Below are positions 1 through 9,802 of a stretch of 64,000 nt of DNA, in pieces (position 1 is the first letter of the stretch; each line of letters starts with the position of its first letter). Below the pieces are notes generated by a model, which had not been told where the DNA came from, did no database searches, and worked only from the letters and a program-made list of their open reading frames with translations. A program made the translations under genes and the position numbers. This DNA is from Brachypterus glaber (taxonomy: Eukaryota > Arthropoda > Insecta > Coleoptera > Kateretidae), in contig OY294044.1 of assembly GCA_958510825.1 (NCBI GenBank), positions 39,543,816 through 39,607,815 of the forward strand. Direction: 5' to 3'.

Positions 1-2147
1 AAACGAAGGACCATGTAAATAAGTAACCACTATTATTGGCTTCTATAAATTATTTTATTTTCAGATGAACTTTGACAACTATCTTTTTTATTAATCTATC
101 GTCACAATTAACAATAATACCTTAATTATAATAATGATAAAGTAACAACACCTTAATTAAAGTCACCGTAACAGCAGGTAAGAGCTCCTAGAAAACATGC
201 CACAGGAGATTTTTTTTTAAATTTTATTTTATTGATTAAAATTTAAAAAAAATAACTCCTGGGAGGTTACTGGGCCGCCTTGTTACTTAAACCGGTACTG
301 TTTGAACTTGTATACTTCTCACATGTGACTAACATACATAACTAATTCGTTTATTAGTTTAGATTAATCTACCTAAGGGGATTACCCTTTTTAAACATCA
401 TATACTTTTTTGCCAACAACAATTTTATTACCTTTATTTTCTGTTTTTGGATCTTACCCTAAAATACGTCTTAATAAAGCATGAATTTTAAATCTGAAAA
501 TCGCCCTTATATTTAAAGTCTTTTAAACACTTTTGAGGACCGTATTAAATAGTCCAAGTCGAAATTCAAAAGCACAAATAAACTGATCTGATGCCTTTTA
601 CTTATTCTAATACCCTATTTCTTGAAAAATAATATAAAATTCACTGGCACTTAGGTAAATAGTTTTATGCAATAATTCGTTAACCCAAAATTGCACATTT
701 CATGTTACTGTATGCCAAAAAATGTAACTTAAAATAATATATTATTAATATATTAATATTAAATAATGTTTTACTTTTTAGGAAATATATTACTACGTTA
801 ATATTCATGTTAATAAAATACTACAGATGATAAAACCCAATTACATAAAAAAGATATCAGTAGCGTACTCAGAAAATGAATCTGAATTATTATTTTTTTA
901 ACTTCACTAATTAAATTAAACTAAAGAACATTTTTTTGTAACTAACATGTGCTCTGAGCAGTGTCGTATCAATTTTGAAGCTAATCTATAACAAAAAATT
1001 ACCAATTTTTGGGACGCCACTGATATAAAAATAATATATAGGTTTTAAGAATTTATGTTTCAGTAACCAACTCAATATTATTTCTTGGTCATAGGTTATA
1101 TATCAAAAAAAAAACTACGAATTTTCAATATTAATGAGCTCTAGCAAAAAAACTATTGTATTTACAGTTTCGTATCTATTGAGACTTTTTATCAATAAGG
1201 TAAAAGCTATAACATATTTTAATTTTAGCGATTTTAACTGTTTCTGAAAAAAAATAAATTGATTTTTTCAATTTTTTTTTTATTTACTCAAAACTTTTTT
1301 GTGTATTAAAAAAAATGTATATATAAATCATTTCTAGATTGTTACCAAAGTATTGTACCCTCTATAAGTAAAAAAGTCCTAAATCTATCTTTACTGTTTA
1401 AGCAGGAGCATACGTAAAAAATACAACTTTTTAAATAAAATATAAACAGGATACCACTGGTCAAATGTTGTAAAGCAAAAGTTCGCAACGTTGTTTACAA
1501 CTTAAAACTTTCAGAAAAGTAATTGGCGTCCAAGAAAATGTATAAAAATTATATTAACTAAAAAAACTTTTTTCGGACGACACTGACCTTAAAAATAAAT
1601 AATTATTCCAAGTATTTTGGTGAAAGTCCCATCTCAATATATTTTTTCATTAATGAGCTTATCAAAAAATATATTCAATTATTGCCAAGTTTAGAGGCCT
1701 GGGGAGGCAAATCTATAAGTCAGAAAGCTCTCTTTCTGCCCGTGAACACTATTTATAGTTCTATCAATCAATCAAATTTAACCGGGAGCCAGAACCCATA
1801 AGGTTTGTGCGTGGTCCTTTGTATTTTTTTTCTGGGAGTATTAAATCTTAAAACTTTAGTATATTACCAGTTTAAAGTAATTTAGTAAATTTTTTTATAC
1901 TAACCGATTTTTTACAAAAAATAAATAATATAAATAAATAAATGATATGCTGAAGTATTATTTAAATTTTCTTCTGCGGACCCCACTGTACTAAAAATTT
2001 GATAAAAATATATTACTATTTCTTCAAAAATCACCATAATATCAAATTTAAACTTATTTAACAATGGTAAGTTAAACAATTATTTAAATCCCCTAGTTTT
2101 GAAAATCGTCCTCTGTGCCATGTCACGATTTTCGTAGACATGATAAC
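1..2147. other. AT-rich intergenic DNA, no gene recognised
   Basis: No open frame of useful length and no family motif is visible. A degenerate block recurs in the same orientation: a short motif of the form gac-cactg followed by an AT-rich stretch appears near 1007, 1570 and 1977. Sequence around 1000-1140 resembles 1560-1690 (both contain an attaatgagct segment). This suggests an old, decayed repeat. No promoter or RNA gene could be supported. Confidence 0.5.
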
Positions 2148-2480
2148 TCAAGAACGAATAATCCGATCGACTTAAAATTTTCAGGAAAAAGTCCAAACCA
2201 AAAAGTTATGGGGGGTTAAACTTTTAAAAAAATCTAAAAAAGCTAAAAAAAATACGATTAACGTAACTTTTTCAGAAAAAAATACTTTTATTATAAGGAT
2301 CAATTCTACTAATTTTGAAAGTAATCCCCCCAAAAACAGGTTTTAAAAAAATTCAAAAAAAGCTGAAAGAAAATTTCGATTAACGTTTTCAGGAAAAATT
2401 ACTTTTATTATAGGCATCAATTCTACCAATTTTGAAAGTAATTAAAAAAATAAAAGCTATGAGGGTTAAACTTAAAAAAA
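2148..2480. repeat. Dispersed repeat, related to 7476-7735
   Basis: This block and 7476-7735 share the same ordered pieces: aagaacgaataatccgat, attttcaggaaaaa, gttatggggggttaaactttt, and repeated attacttttatta segments followed by tcaattctaccaatttt. Both are in the same orientation. The block is internally repetitive, with about three related sub-blocks. It is non-coding. I read it as a decayed mobile-element fragment of unknown class. Confidence 0.6.
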
Positions 2481-2601
2481 AAAAAAAAAAGAAATGGGAC
2501 AATAAACTGATAAGCCCCCCCCCCGTTTCGCACATTCCTGATTAAAATAAGTACATGAAAATAACATAAGAAGATGGGCCTTATTGATTGTTTGGACTTT
2601 T

Positions 2602-2867
2602 GGGAGGCATAGCGTAGTGGCTAGCGCGTATGCATAGCAAGTCTACTATCGTGAGTTCGATTCTCACTGGCGCCGATTTGCCTTTTTCAGTTAATTAATA
2701 ATTGAAATTTGTCGAAGGCGATAAGTGAAACGGACACTCCCTAGAAACTGGTTCGAAAGTCAGTATAAGCCGGTGGTTCCCTCTACTACTAGCCCACACA
2801 AGTCCTGGACTTGGATGCTTAATTAAGTAGAATAGTACGAGGTTAAACAAACAAACAAAAACAAAAC
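2602..2867 (+). mobile_element. tRNA-derived SINE, copy 1
   Basis: The head contains an RNA polymerase III internal promoter. The A box TAGCGTAGTGG is at 2610-2620 and the B box GTTCGATTC at 2655-2663; both fit the tRNA consensus. A tRNA-unrelated body follows (ttaattaataattgaaattt, ctactactagcccacacaag, cctggacttggatgcttaat). The 3' tail is an aaac-type simple repeat at 2845-2867. The same body occurs at 56849-57116, which confirms a dispersed family. It is too long and too divergent after the B box to be a working tRNA gene. I cannot place the source tRNA isotype with confidence. Confidence 0.88.
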
Positions 2868-2945
2868 ATGTAAAACCTCGTTGCTACATCTCAAAGGGTT
2901 CCTGAGTTATTAAATAAAAACCTTTTTCTAGGGCTTAGTCCATTA
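2868..2945. repeat. Fragment of a dispersed repeat next to the SINE
   Basis: The segment containing aaaacctcgttgctacatct, caaagggttcctgagttatt and aaataaaaa matches 37926-37985, inside the insertion at 37741-38020. The SINE tail therefore abuts, or was inserted into, another copy of that repeat. No coding potential. Confidence 0.6.
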
Positions 2946-3710
2946 ACGCCCAAATTATTTTTTTCTGATATTTTTGTTATTTTTATTTATATTTGATGTA
3001 TTTAGGCCTAAATGGGAAAAAAATTATCAAAAATTTTGAGTTTTGTCCTTGCGAAGAAAATTAAGGACAGTCCTACATACAATCTAAGCGATACGGACAA
3101 ACAGGCATAAATAATAATTTAGGATATTATATAGTATTCAAGTTAGGGATATTATATATAGACCAATTGTTAAAACCCAAAATCAAAATGGCGGAGTTAA
3201 TATGGCGGCTTTTAGAATGTTGCCATAATTAGGCGAAATTAAGGTTCAAGGTCATCTATTTAAGGAAAGGATTAAACAATACACTTAATATGACAAAGCT
3301 TAAATTAAAGTTAAAAATACAGTTTTATATACATTTTAGTTAAAATATTCATTTCAAGGTGGTCAGAATTCCGTGCATTGAATTTTATTGTCAAGCTGTA
3401 GGAACTATCTTAGCCCTAGTGATTTCTTAAATTCAAATAAATTAAAGATAAGTTGGTTTTAAGTATGGAAAAAGGTCATTGCAACCTAAAAATTTAAATA
3501 AAATTGTAAAGTGATAAATTTCAAAAGTTGCCCTAATTTTCCCGACCAATATCTTATGCATTTTTGTCTTTACTTATAGTAGTAGTAGTAATAAACGATA
3601 TAAAAAAAGTTGCCAAATTTTGCCATTTTCAGAAAAAAAAAATCAAAACTTTATGTTCAAAATAAAACGCTATAAAAAGTCCAAATGGTCAAATTTTATT
3701 AAATAAATAA
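2946..3710. other. AT-rich intergenic DNA, nothing recognised
   Basis: No open frame, RNA gene or recognisable repeat boundary was found. A short agtagtagtagta run lies near 3580. The stretch ends at the stop codon of the acidic coding tail at 3711-3753. Confidence 0.4.
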
Positions 3711-5010
3711 TTAATCATCAGAACTTTCATCAAAATCATCATCTTCATCATGAGTGTTACGTCCCGGCACGTGCACCATTTATTCTGCTACCTACCTGCC
3801 AGAAAAATCTACTCTGGCTTCGGCAGAGAGAGACAGAGCGGCACCAGTCAGTGCGAAAAAGTACGTATTCAAGTATGAATTAGCTCGCTCAATGTGCAAC
3901 GTGCCTATAGGAAATATAGTTTCTTTCGAGATTGATTCAATGTAATTCCTCAATTACCTATACCTTTCCCGTGTATCGAGAGACATTTACCAATATGAAT
4001 ATATCAGCAACGGAGACATAGGGGCGACCCATATTCGTCAGATTCCAGCCACCGATATACACAAGTAAGTTCCTTTTTAATGGAGTTACCTACGGGAATT
4101 TTCTACAATCAGTATTAATAAGTGAATTCGGTTTTATAATTAAATTTAGTACTTCAGGCAAATAAGCCTGAGTCTTTTTTTTTTGTATGCGCCTGAGACT
4201 TGTAATATAGGGGTCAGATGTTTGTAGAAGCAAATTGAATACATCTGTATTTGTGGCTTCTCGACTGCATTTTCTGCTGTAATGTTCTCTAAACTTTTTA
4301 AAATCAGTTTCTGCTTTCTTGAGCTTCCTCCAAAATTTTGACTATAGGCAAAACAAATTTTGAAATTATCGCAGATCCATATTAAAATTTTATGTATTGA
4401 AACAGGCATATAATACCATGGATAATTGACATTTTTGCTTTCTCTTTAGCCTACGCATCAAAAGTTTCTGCATTGATTTTAAATTCGCAGGATTTTAAAT
4501 TAGTTAAAATAATATAAACGCTCTTAATTACGTCTTTCTCCACACCTAAAATTCCGACAAAGTCCAAATTTTTCTTGCTGTATTACCGCTCCCACCTGGT
4601 TTAGGACGATCAACCAATAAACCCCACCAACTTTTCCTTAAATTCTTTTTGTATGGTTATTTTTCTTTGATTTTTACTAATTTTGTAATATTCTGATCGA
4701 CATTGCCATTTTTTATTCCTATTCGATAGGAAATGTGGAGAAAATATTCAAAGCGTATCCATGCATGTAATGTGGACAATCCATATTCAAATGTTGTCTC
4801 GTCGATCTCTTTATAAAGAACTTTTCAATTTTGTTCATTTCTGTAGGTTTAGCATGGCAAATATAACACGTTTGAGGTGATTTTTGGTAACAGCATTTGC
4901 TATTTTAAATCAATCGTTTAAATTTCTGATGTCATCAGTTATGTTTTAGTCCAAAAAATGTAGGGGTCCACGAAATTTTTATTTAAAATCGCCCAGGTGA
5001 ACCGTGCAAT
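3711..5010 (-). pseudogene. Broken transposon-associated protein (CYICHAKP / HKIL type)
   Basis: Read on the minus strand from about 5010 downward, scattered frames give an ordered set of motifs: a Cys-rich CYICHAKPTEMN segment (about 4850-4880), GLLVDRPKPGGSGNT (about 4580-4640), a leucine-rich segment with VIKSVYIILTNLK, then SIHKILI followed by FREHYSRKCSREATNTDVF and SDPYI near 4200-4400. These resemble a group of uncharacterised proteins encoded by high-copy repeats in many insects; that assignment is from memory. The segment has several frameshifts and stops. A short acidic tail (DEDDDFDESSDD, then stop) at 3711-3753 may be its C-terminus, separated from the rest by an insert at about 3755-4120. 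Function is unknown. Confidence 0.6.
3755..4120. mobile_element. Possible solo LTR splitting the pseudogene
   Basis: Base composition jumps to higher GC at TGTTACGTCCCGGCACG (3755), a typical LTR-like start. The block ends somewhere between 4060 and 4120, where the low-GC coding remnant resumes. It separates the acidic tail at 3711-3753 from the rest of the minus-strand pseudogene. A 63-codon plus-strand frame (3754-3945) lies inside it but matches nothing I know. No second copy lies in the window, so neither end nor a target duplication can be fixed. An isolated exon is an alternative: caagtaagt near 4062 resembles a splice donor. Confidence 0.3.
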
Positions 5011-5115
5011 GTGTACATTTTTTTTTGTCTCCGGAAAACATTTCAGTTTGGTCTAGAGAATGTGGTTTTTTTTCTAAAACTATTTATGAATCATACTGTA
5101 TACATATATAATAAT

Positions 5116-5927
5116 ATACAGGGTTATTATTTTAAATGGTACAGTGCCTTTATATTTTTTGTGATTAAATAGAGATGTGCTTCTTTGAGCAAAGTTTTAT
5201 CTAAGAACATATTCTATAATTTTGACTCCTGCCACTTCCTGTTTCACCGGAATCAACCCTAACTTTGATTTTTTTAATGGGATACCCTGTTTGGTCTGGT
5301 TTGGTACTACTTTAAAATGAATAGTTTTGGATAAAAACAAAGAACTTAATAATTGTTCTTTTTAAATTTATTTGATGATTTTAACATAATTTGTTTTAAT
5401 AATTAATGTTCTTGTTGAATATTCGCAGACTTTTTCCTACCAAGCTCCGTATTTATAAATGGTGAAGGCCTTCTAGGATAATATTGATAAACTACCTATT
5501 GTTTTTTGAATAACAAAAAGTATAAGTGTTGGAATGGTAGTTTTACTGTACTTAATTTTTTTAATGTAATTCTTCATTTTATAGTACTAAAATATACAGG
5601 GGATTATTAAGAAAATCAAAGTTAGAAGTATTTCGGTGAAATCGGAAGCGACTGTGTTTACTAAATTTCTTCGTTTAATAGTACTAAAATATACAGGGGA
5701 TTATTAAGAAAATCAAAGTTAGAAGTATTTCGGTGAAATCGGAAGCGACAGTGTTTACTAAATTGGATAATTAGGGAACGTTCAAGTATTACGTGGCAAA
5801 TTTTGATCATTTTGGACTTTTAAAATATCCAAATAAAGCAGATAAGCATAACTCTCTCTCACACAAAAAAAATCCTGATCTTTTACAGTACCTTGGTACT
5901 GTACCATTTAAAAAAATAACCCTGTAT
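5116..5927. mobile_element. Foldback-type DNA element, ends ATACAGGGTTATT
   Basis: The two ends are inverted copies: ATACAGGGTTATT then tttaaatggtacagtgcc on the left, and ggtactgtaccattta ... AATAACCCTGTAT on the right. A second inverted pair lies inside: tttcaccgg...aactttgattttttt at about 5250-5278 against aatcaaagttagaagtattt at 5611-5640. Possible 3-bp flanks (aat) occur on both sides. There is no transposase frame, so the element is non-autonomous. A 97-bp tandem duplication sits in the right half. Confidence 0.75.
5569..5762. repeat. Tandem duplication, 2 x 97 bp
   Basis: The segment beginning atagtactaaaatatacagg starts at 5581 and again at 5678. The two copies are almost identical through ggaagcgac(t/a)gtgtttact. 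The near-identity suggests a recent local duplication inside the foldback element. Confidence 0.9.
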
Positions 5928-6059
5928 AATGGAATGCGTAGCATTAAATATCTTCAAGACTTGTTTTTATATACAATTGTATTGTATATACAATATAAGT
6001 GGGGTTGTGAGGCATGGTACTACCTTTCAAATCAGTGCGACAAATGAGCTATTGTGAAC

Positions 6060-6725
6060 CCCCTTTGCAATTTAGTCCACATCAAACATTAGGCTATTAA
6101 AGAAGCCTAAGAGTTTTTTGGGGGCTACTTGGGATATATCTGCAGGTCTTGGGTATACCTGTTCTAGATATTGTAGCCTTTTGCGAGCAATGGCTTCGCA
6201 GAAGCACATAATGTGTTCGGCCGTTTCTGGTGCTTCTGAGCATAGACGGCAAATGTCGATTTCAGACTTTCCCATTTTTTTAAGATGTTATCTTAACGGG
6301 CAGTGTCCGGTTAAGAGCCCTGATAGGTCTTTAGGTCCACCTTGCTGAGATCGAGTAATTTTCTTGTTCGTTTAGGTTCATATTTTATGAATATTTTGGC
6401 CTGTCTTAAGTTTTGGTCATTCCAATATCGAGTTTTGATTTTGGTTTCCCATCTCTTAATTGCCTCTACCTGATGGCGTTAAAGCCACAGAAAGGTTCAG
6501 GGCCAATAAATTGAGCCCATGCTCCCTCTCTCGCGAGAGAGTCCGCAGTCTCATTGACCTCAACACCCTCGTGTCCTGGCACCCACATCAAGGAAACCTT
6601 GTTGGTTTCTGCCAGTTGTTTGAGGGTTTCGTAGCATTCCCAGGCAAGCTTTGACGAAAATATCGACTGTATTTTTACCTCGAGATACTGCGTTTTTAGC
6701 AGGATATAATGACGACACTTTTCCT
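6060..6725 (-). pseudogene. LINE (non-LTR) RNase H and C-terminal zinc-finger remnant
   Basis: Minus-strand reading gives a degraded RNase H domain: LAWECYETLKQLAETNKVSL (about 6600-6660), WVPGHEGVEVNETADSLARE (about 6530-6590) with the late conserved His and Asp, then WAQFIGPEPFCG. After several frame breaks a clean 67-codon frame (6072-6275) gives CRLCSEAPETAEHIMCFC, the Cys/His knuckle that ends many insect Jockey/I-type LINE polyproteins, followed by a stop. The RT domain is not present upstream, so the copy is 5'-truncated. Frameshifts lie between the RNase H and knuckle parts. A second fragment of the same element is at 19120-19300. Confidence 0.85.
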
Positions 6726-7437
6726 GGATTTGGAATAAAGCTTTAAATATATATTTATCAAAATGATGCTAAAAAAGACGGTATGGCTAAACTTTATTAA
6801 AAGCATATTTAGCAAAAAGTTTTGATTAAATAGCCGGTGTAACTGGACTATTTTCAGTCGTTATTAATTATACCTTCTTGAAAATATAAATTCTAAACAT
6901 AAAAAAAGCATAAATTGTCTATTTTCCCCTAATGTTTAAAATATTATAAAGTCCGCTAATTCATAGACAGAAAGCTAATGCAAAAAGTTACAACCAGCAA
7001 TATAAATTTTCAGTGTTTTGACGTTTTTGTTTCGGCTCGGGTGACTTTCTCCTACTACTAGCTCAGGAGAAAAAAACATTTATTAAGCTCATTTCCATTT
7101 ATGTAATAAATTTCAATGAAATGCAGAGACAAAACTAATAATATCCCATTTATCCTGTCGCACAGCAGCGCAAAAGTATATATAGAGTCTCACTTAACCT
7201 ATTCATGCACATTTGTATATTATTCACATATTGCAAATAAAGGTCCTAAAACGAGGTTGTTAACATACTAAAAATTTTATATATTTTTTTGCCAATTTTA
7301 AAGAATATTATATTATTCACACCGCCTGCGCTAGAATAATATACGGTAGATTCGAATTTTCAAAAAATTTCAAAAATCGTCCTAGACAAAAAAATCTAAA
7401 TTTGTTTTATGAAAAAATAAGCAACTTTTTTTATGTC
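6726..7437. other. AT-rich DNA, no gene recognised
   Basis: No coding or RNA signal is visible. A short tcctactactagctcaggag segment near 7050 faintly recalls the SINE body but lacks the rest. Confidence 0.4.
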
Positions 7438-7735
7438 CGTCAGTCCCTCTGTCCGTCCGTCCGTCCATCTCTGTCCATAAATCAAGAACGAATAATCCGA
7501 TGGACTTGAAATTTTCAGAAAAAATCAAGCTACGAGAAGAAGATACTGTTGTTTTTAAAAGTAATCCCCCAAAAGTAAAAAAAAATATGGGGGGTTAAAC
7601 TTTTAAAAAAATTGAAAGCTGAAAGAAAATTCCGATTATCTTATTCAGGAAAAATTACTTTTATTATCAATTCCACCAATTTTAAAAAGTTAAGGAGGGT
7701 TAAACTTTTTTAAAACATTAAAAAACTATCACATT
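7438..7735. repeat. GTCC-rich tract plus dispersed repeat copy
   Basis: gtccgtcagtccctctgtcc and further gtccgtcc units at 7435-7470 lead into a copy of the repeat also seen at 2148-2480 (aagaacgaataatccgat, ttatcaattccaccaatttt). Similar GTCC/GGAC tracts occur near 55490 and 63830, again at repeat edges. Confidence 0.6.
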
Positions 7736-7977
7736 TTTAGCTTGGTTCGGTTTTTTGAAAAAAAAATTCTCTCTAAAAAAGAGCTTTTTTAAAAAATGTA
7801 TTGTTTTTTTTTTTTTTTGAAAAATGTATTTTTTTAAGTATTTGGGAAAATACGATATACCATTTACTGTGAATAGCATATATTTGAATGCGTAGCGTAA
7901 CATATATTCACGGCTTATTATGCATAAATCGTGGTGTATCAAAAATTTTACAGATGTCGGTACTGTTTTCCTGGAAA

Positions 7978-8092
7978 GGGCCTATCCAAACTCGCATAAC
8001 AAGCATAGTACATAAGAATGTGATGCCAGGATTGGCTTGATGTGTCGTCATGTATCTTGTGATGGTTGTTATGCGAGCATCTGGATTTTTGT
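7978..8092. mobile_element. Short inverted-repeat element (MITE-like), GATGCC family copy 1
   Basis: The ends are an imperfect inverted repeat: atccaaactcgcataacaa on the left against ttgttatgcgagcatctgga on the right. The interior (tgatgccaggattggcttga, gtcgtcatgtatcttg) matches the interiors of the two elements at 58400-58680, so this is a dispersed family. No coding capacity. It lies next to the N gap. Confidence 0.65.
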
Positions 8093-8151
8093 AATTGTAA
8101 CCTAAAAATTTGACATTTTCCTTGTGTTCAATATAATTTAATTTTTTCCAA

Positions 8152-8351
8152 NNNNNNNNNNNNNNNNNNNNNNNNNNNNNNNNNNNNNNNNNNNNNNNNN
8201 NNNNNNNNNNNNNNNNNNNNNNNNNNNNNNNNNNNNNNNNNNNNNNNNNNNNNNNNNNNNNNNNNNNNNNNNNNNNNNNNNNNNNNNNNNNNNNNNNNNN
8301 NNNNNNNNNNNNNNNNNNNNNNNNNNNNNNNNNNNNNNNNNNNNNNNNNNN
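8152..8351. other. Assembly gap, 200 N
   Basis: A run of exactly 200 N suggests a scaffold gap of unknown true size. It interrupts the minus-strand retrotransposon, so the missing integrase and 3' LTR may lie in or beyond it. Translations that run through the N run are meaningless. Confidence 0.98.
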
Positions 8352-9793
8352 GGTGACAATAATCTGCAAGAAAGGATATAAGACAGCCCTCTGTTATCAC
8401 TATGTACCGTGAAATGACCGCCCAGAAGGTGGATTCTCCAACGTTGTAAGGCCCAAACTAAACTGAGTATTTCACGCTTTTGAATGATACCTAGACTCCC
8501 TAGGGAGCAAAAGTTGACTTATCCAGGCGACGGGACGTCTTTCCCCCTCCTTAATTTGAAAGAGGACTGTCACTACTGTCAACTTCCACATGGTATGGTA
8601 AACTTGGTTCTGGATGGTACAATAGGGTTGACTCCAGCAAGATTTTTTTAATGTTTAAAGGCATTTTGTTGTTCGTCAGCCCATTTCCAAGGAATTTTTT
8701 TTCGTAAAAGCTGTGTGAGGGGCTGGGCCAAAGAGCTAAAATTTTTACAAAAATTCCTGTCAAAATTTGCCAACCCTAAAAAACTCTGCACTTCCTTTAC
8801 ATTTTTGGGAGCTGAATAGTCCTGGTGGGCCTGGATCCTCTGCTCATCAGGTTTTATGCTGTCCGCACTGACCAAATATCCTAGGTAAGGTAATTCTTTT
8901 TTTACAAAGGAACATTTTTTTCAGTTTAAGAGTAAAACCGGCTTGTTCCAGCCGGGAAAAAATAAGATGTAAATGATGAATATGATCGCTAAAAGTGCGC
9001 GACCTTATGAGGAGGTCATCTAAATAAATGGTCAAAAAATTCGTCAAAATCAGACCCAAAAACAGCCCTTAAACAATCTGAAAAAAGCACTTACTGCATT
9101 GGTGAGACCAAAGGCCATAACGTTAAAAACAGCTTTGGCCAATAAAAATAAAACCTGTACATTGTTTGCTATTTTCTGTTAGGGGAATTTGAAAATAACC
9201 TGAGCTAAAATCCAATTTTGACATGTATTTGACATTATGTAAAGAGAACATAATATCTTCGATTTTTGGGGGTAAATCGTGCCATTTTTCTATTTGTTTA
9301 TTTAACTTACGCGCATCCAAAACAACTCTTACAGACCCATCTTTCTTTAAAACGGTTAAAAGAGGGGATATGTAAGAACTAGGGCCCTTTTTAATGATTC
9401 CCCATTCTTCCATTTGTTTAACTGCCGTTTCAATATGTTTTTTATCCTTACTGGTAAAGGATAAGGTTTGATAAAAAACTTTTTTTATCAGTTAATTTTA
9501 TTTCGTGTTTATACAAATTTGTGAGGCCAGGTTTGTCAGAAAAAATAACCTCAAACTCTTGTATTAAATTATTTAATTTTTTTTTTCAGAAATATCAACC
9601 TCCTCAATGGAAAATGCAGTATCTACTGACGGATTTTTTTCGATATAGTTTACTTGTTTAAAAGAAATTGCATTTATTTTTAATTTTTTGATTGAATTAT
9701 TCCTTTCCTGAAATTTTAAGTTAATTTTTTTTTTCGTTATGAAATAAAGTTAGTTTTTTATTTTCGAATTTTATTTTTCCTTTTACTAAAGTG
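8352..9793 (-). pseudogene. Gypsy-like reverse transcriptase / RNase H remnant
   Basis: Minus-strand frames, in order from 9793 down, show MEEWGIIKKGPSSYISPLL and LDARKLN (RT finger and palm, 9123-9413), KLDFSSGYFQIPL, the catalytic YLDD box (near 9020), FLGLANFDRNF (about 8780-8800, RT connection) and VEVDSSDSPL, the start of the retroviral-type RNase H. After a break, ALQRWRIHLLGGHFTV and SDNRGLSYIL continue the RNase H to the N gap. Frames shift several times, so it cannot be functional. The clade call (Ty3/Gypsy) rests on the YLDD box and on the gag-protease-RT order on this strand. The upstream protease is separated from it by the 9803-12536 insertion. Confidence 0.88.
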
Positions 9794-9802
9794 AACCAAT
9801 CC
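9794..9802. repeat. 9-bp target-site duplication, left copy
   Basis: AACCAATCC at 9794-9802 is repeated exactly at 12537-12545, immediately outside the inverted ends of the 9803-12536 element. Confidence 0.92.

Noticed and set aside
2602..2690. Functional tRNA gene
   Set aside because: A and B boxes are present, but the 3' part does not close an acceptor stem and continues into a repeated body; the same structure at 56849 shows it is a SINE.
3754..3945. 63-codon frame as a host gene
   Set aside because: It lies in an LTR-like insert with no family match; kept only as part of that uncertain feature.
8128..8400. Frames running through the N gap
   Set aside because: They consist mostly of unknown residues and carry no information.
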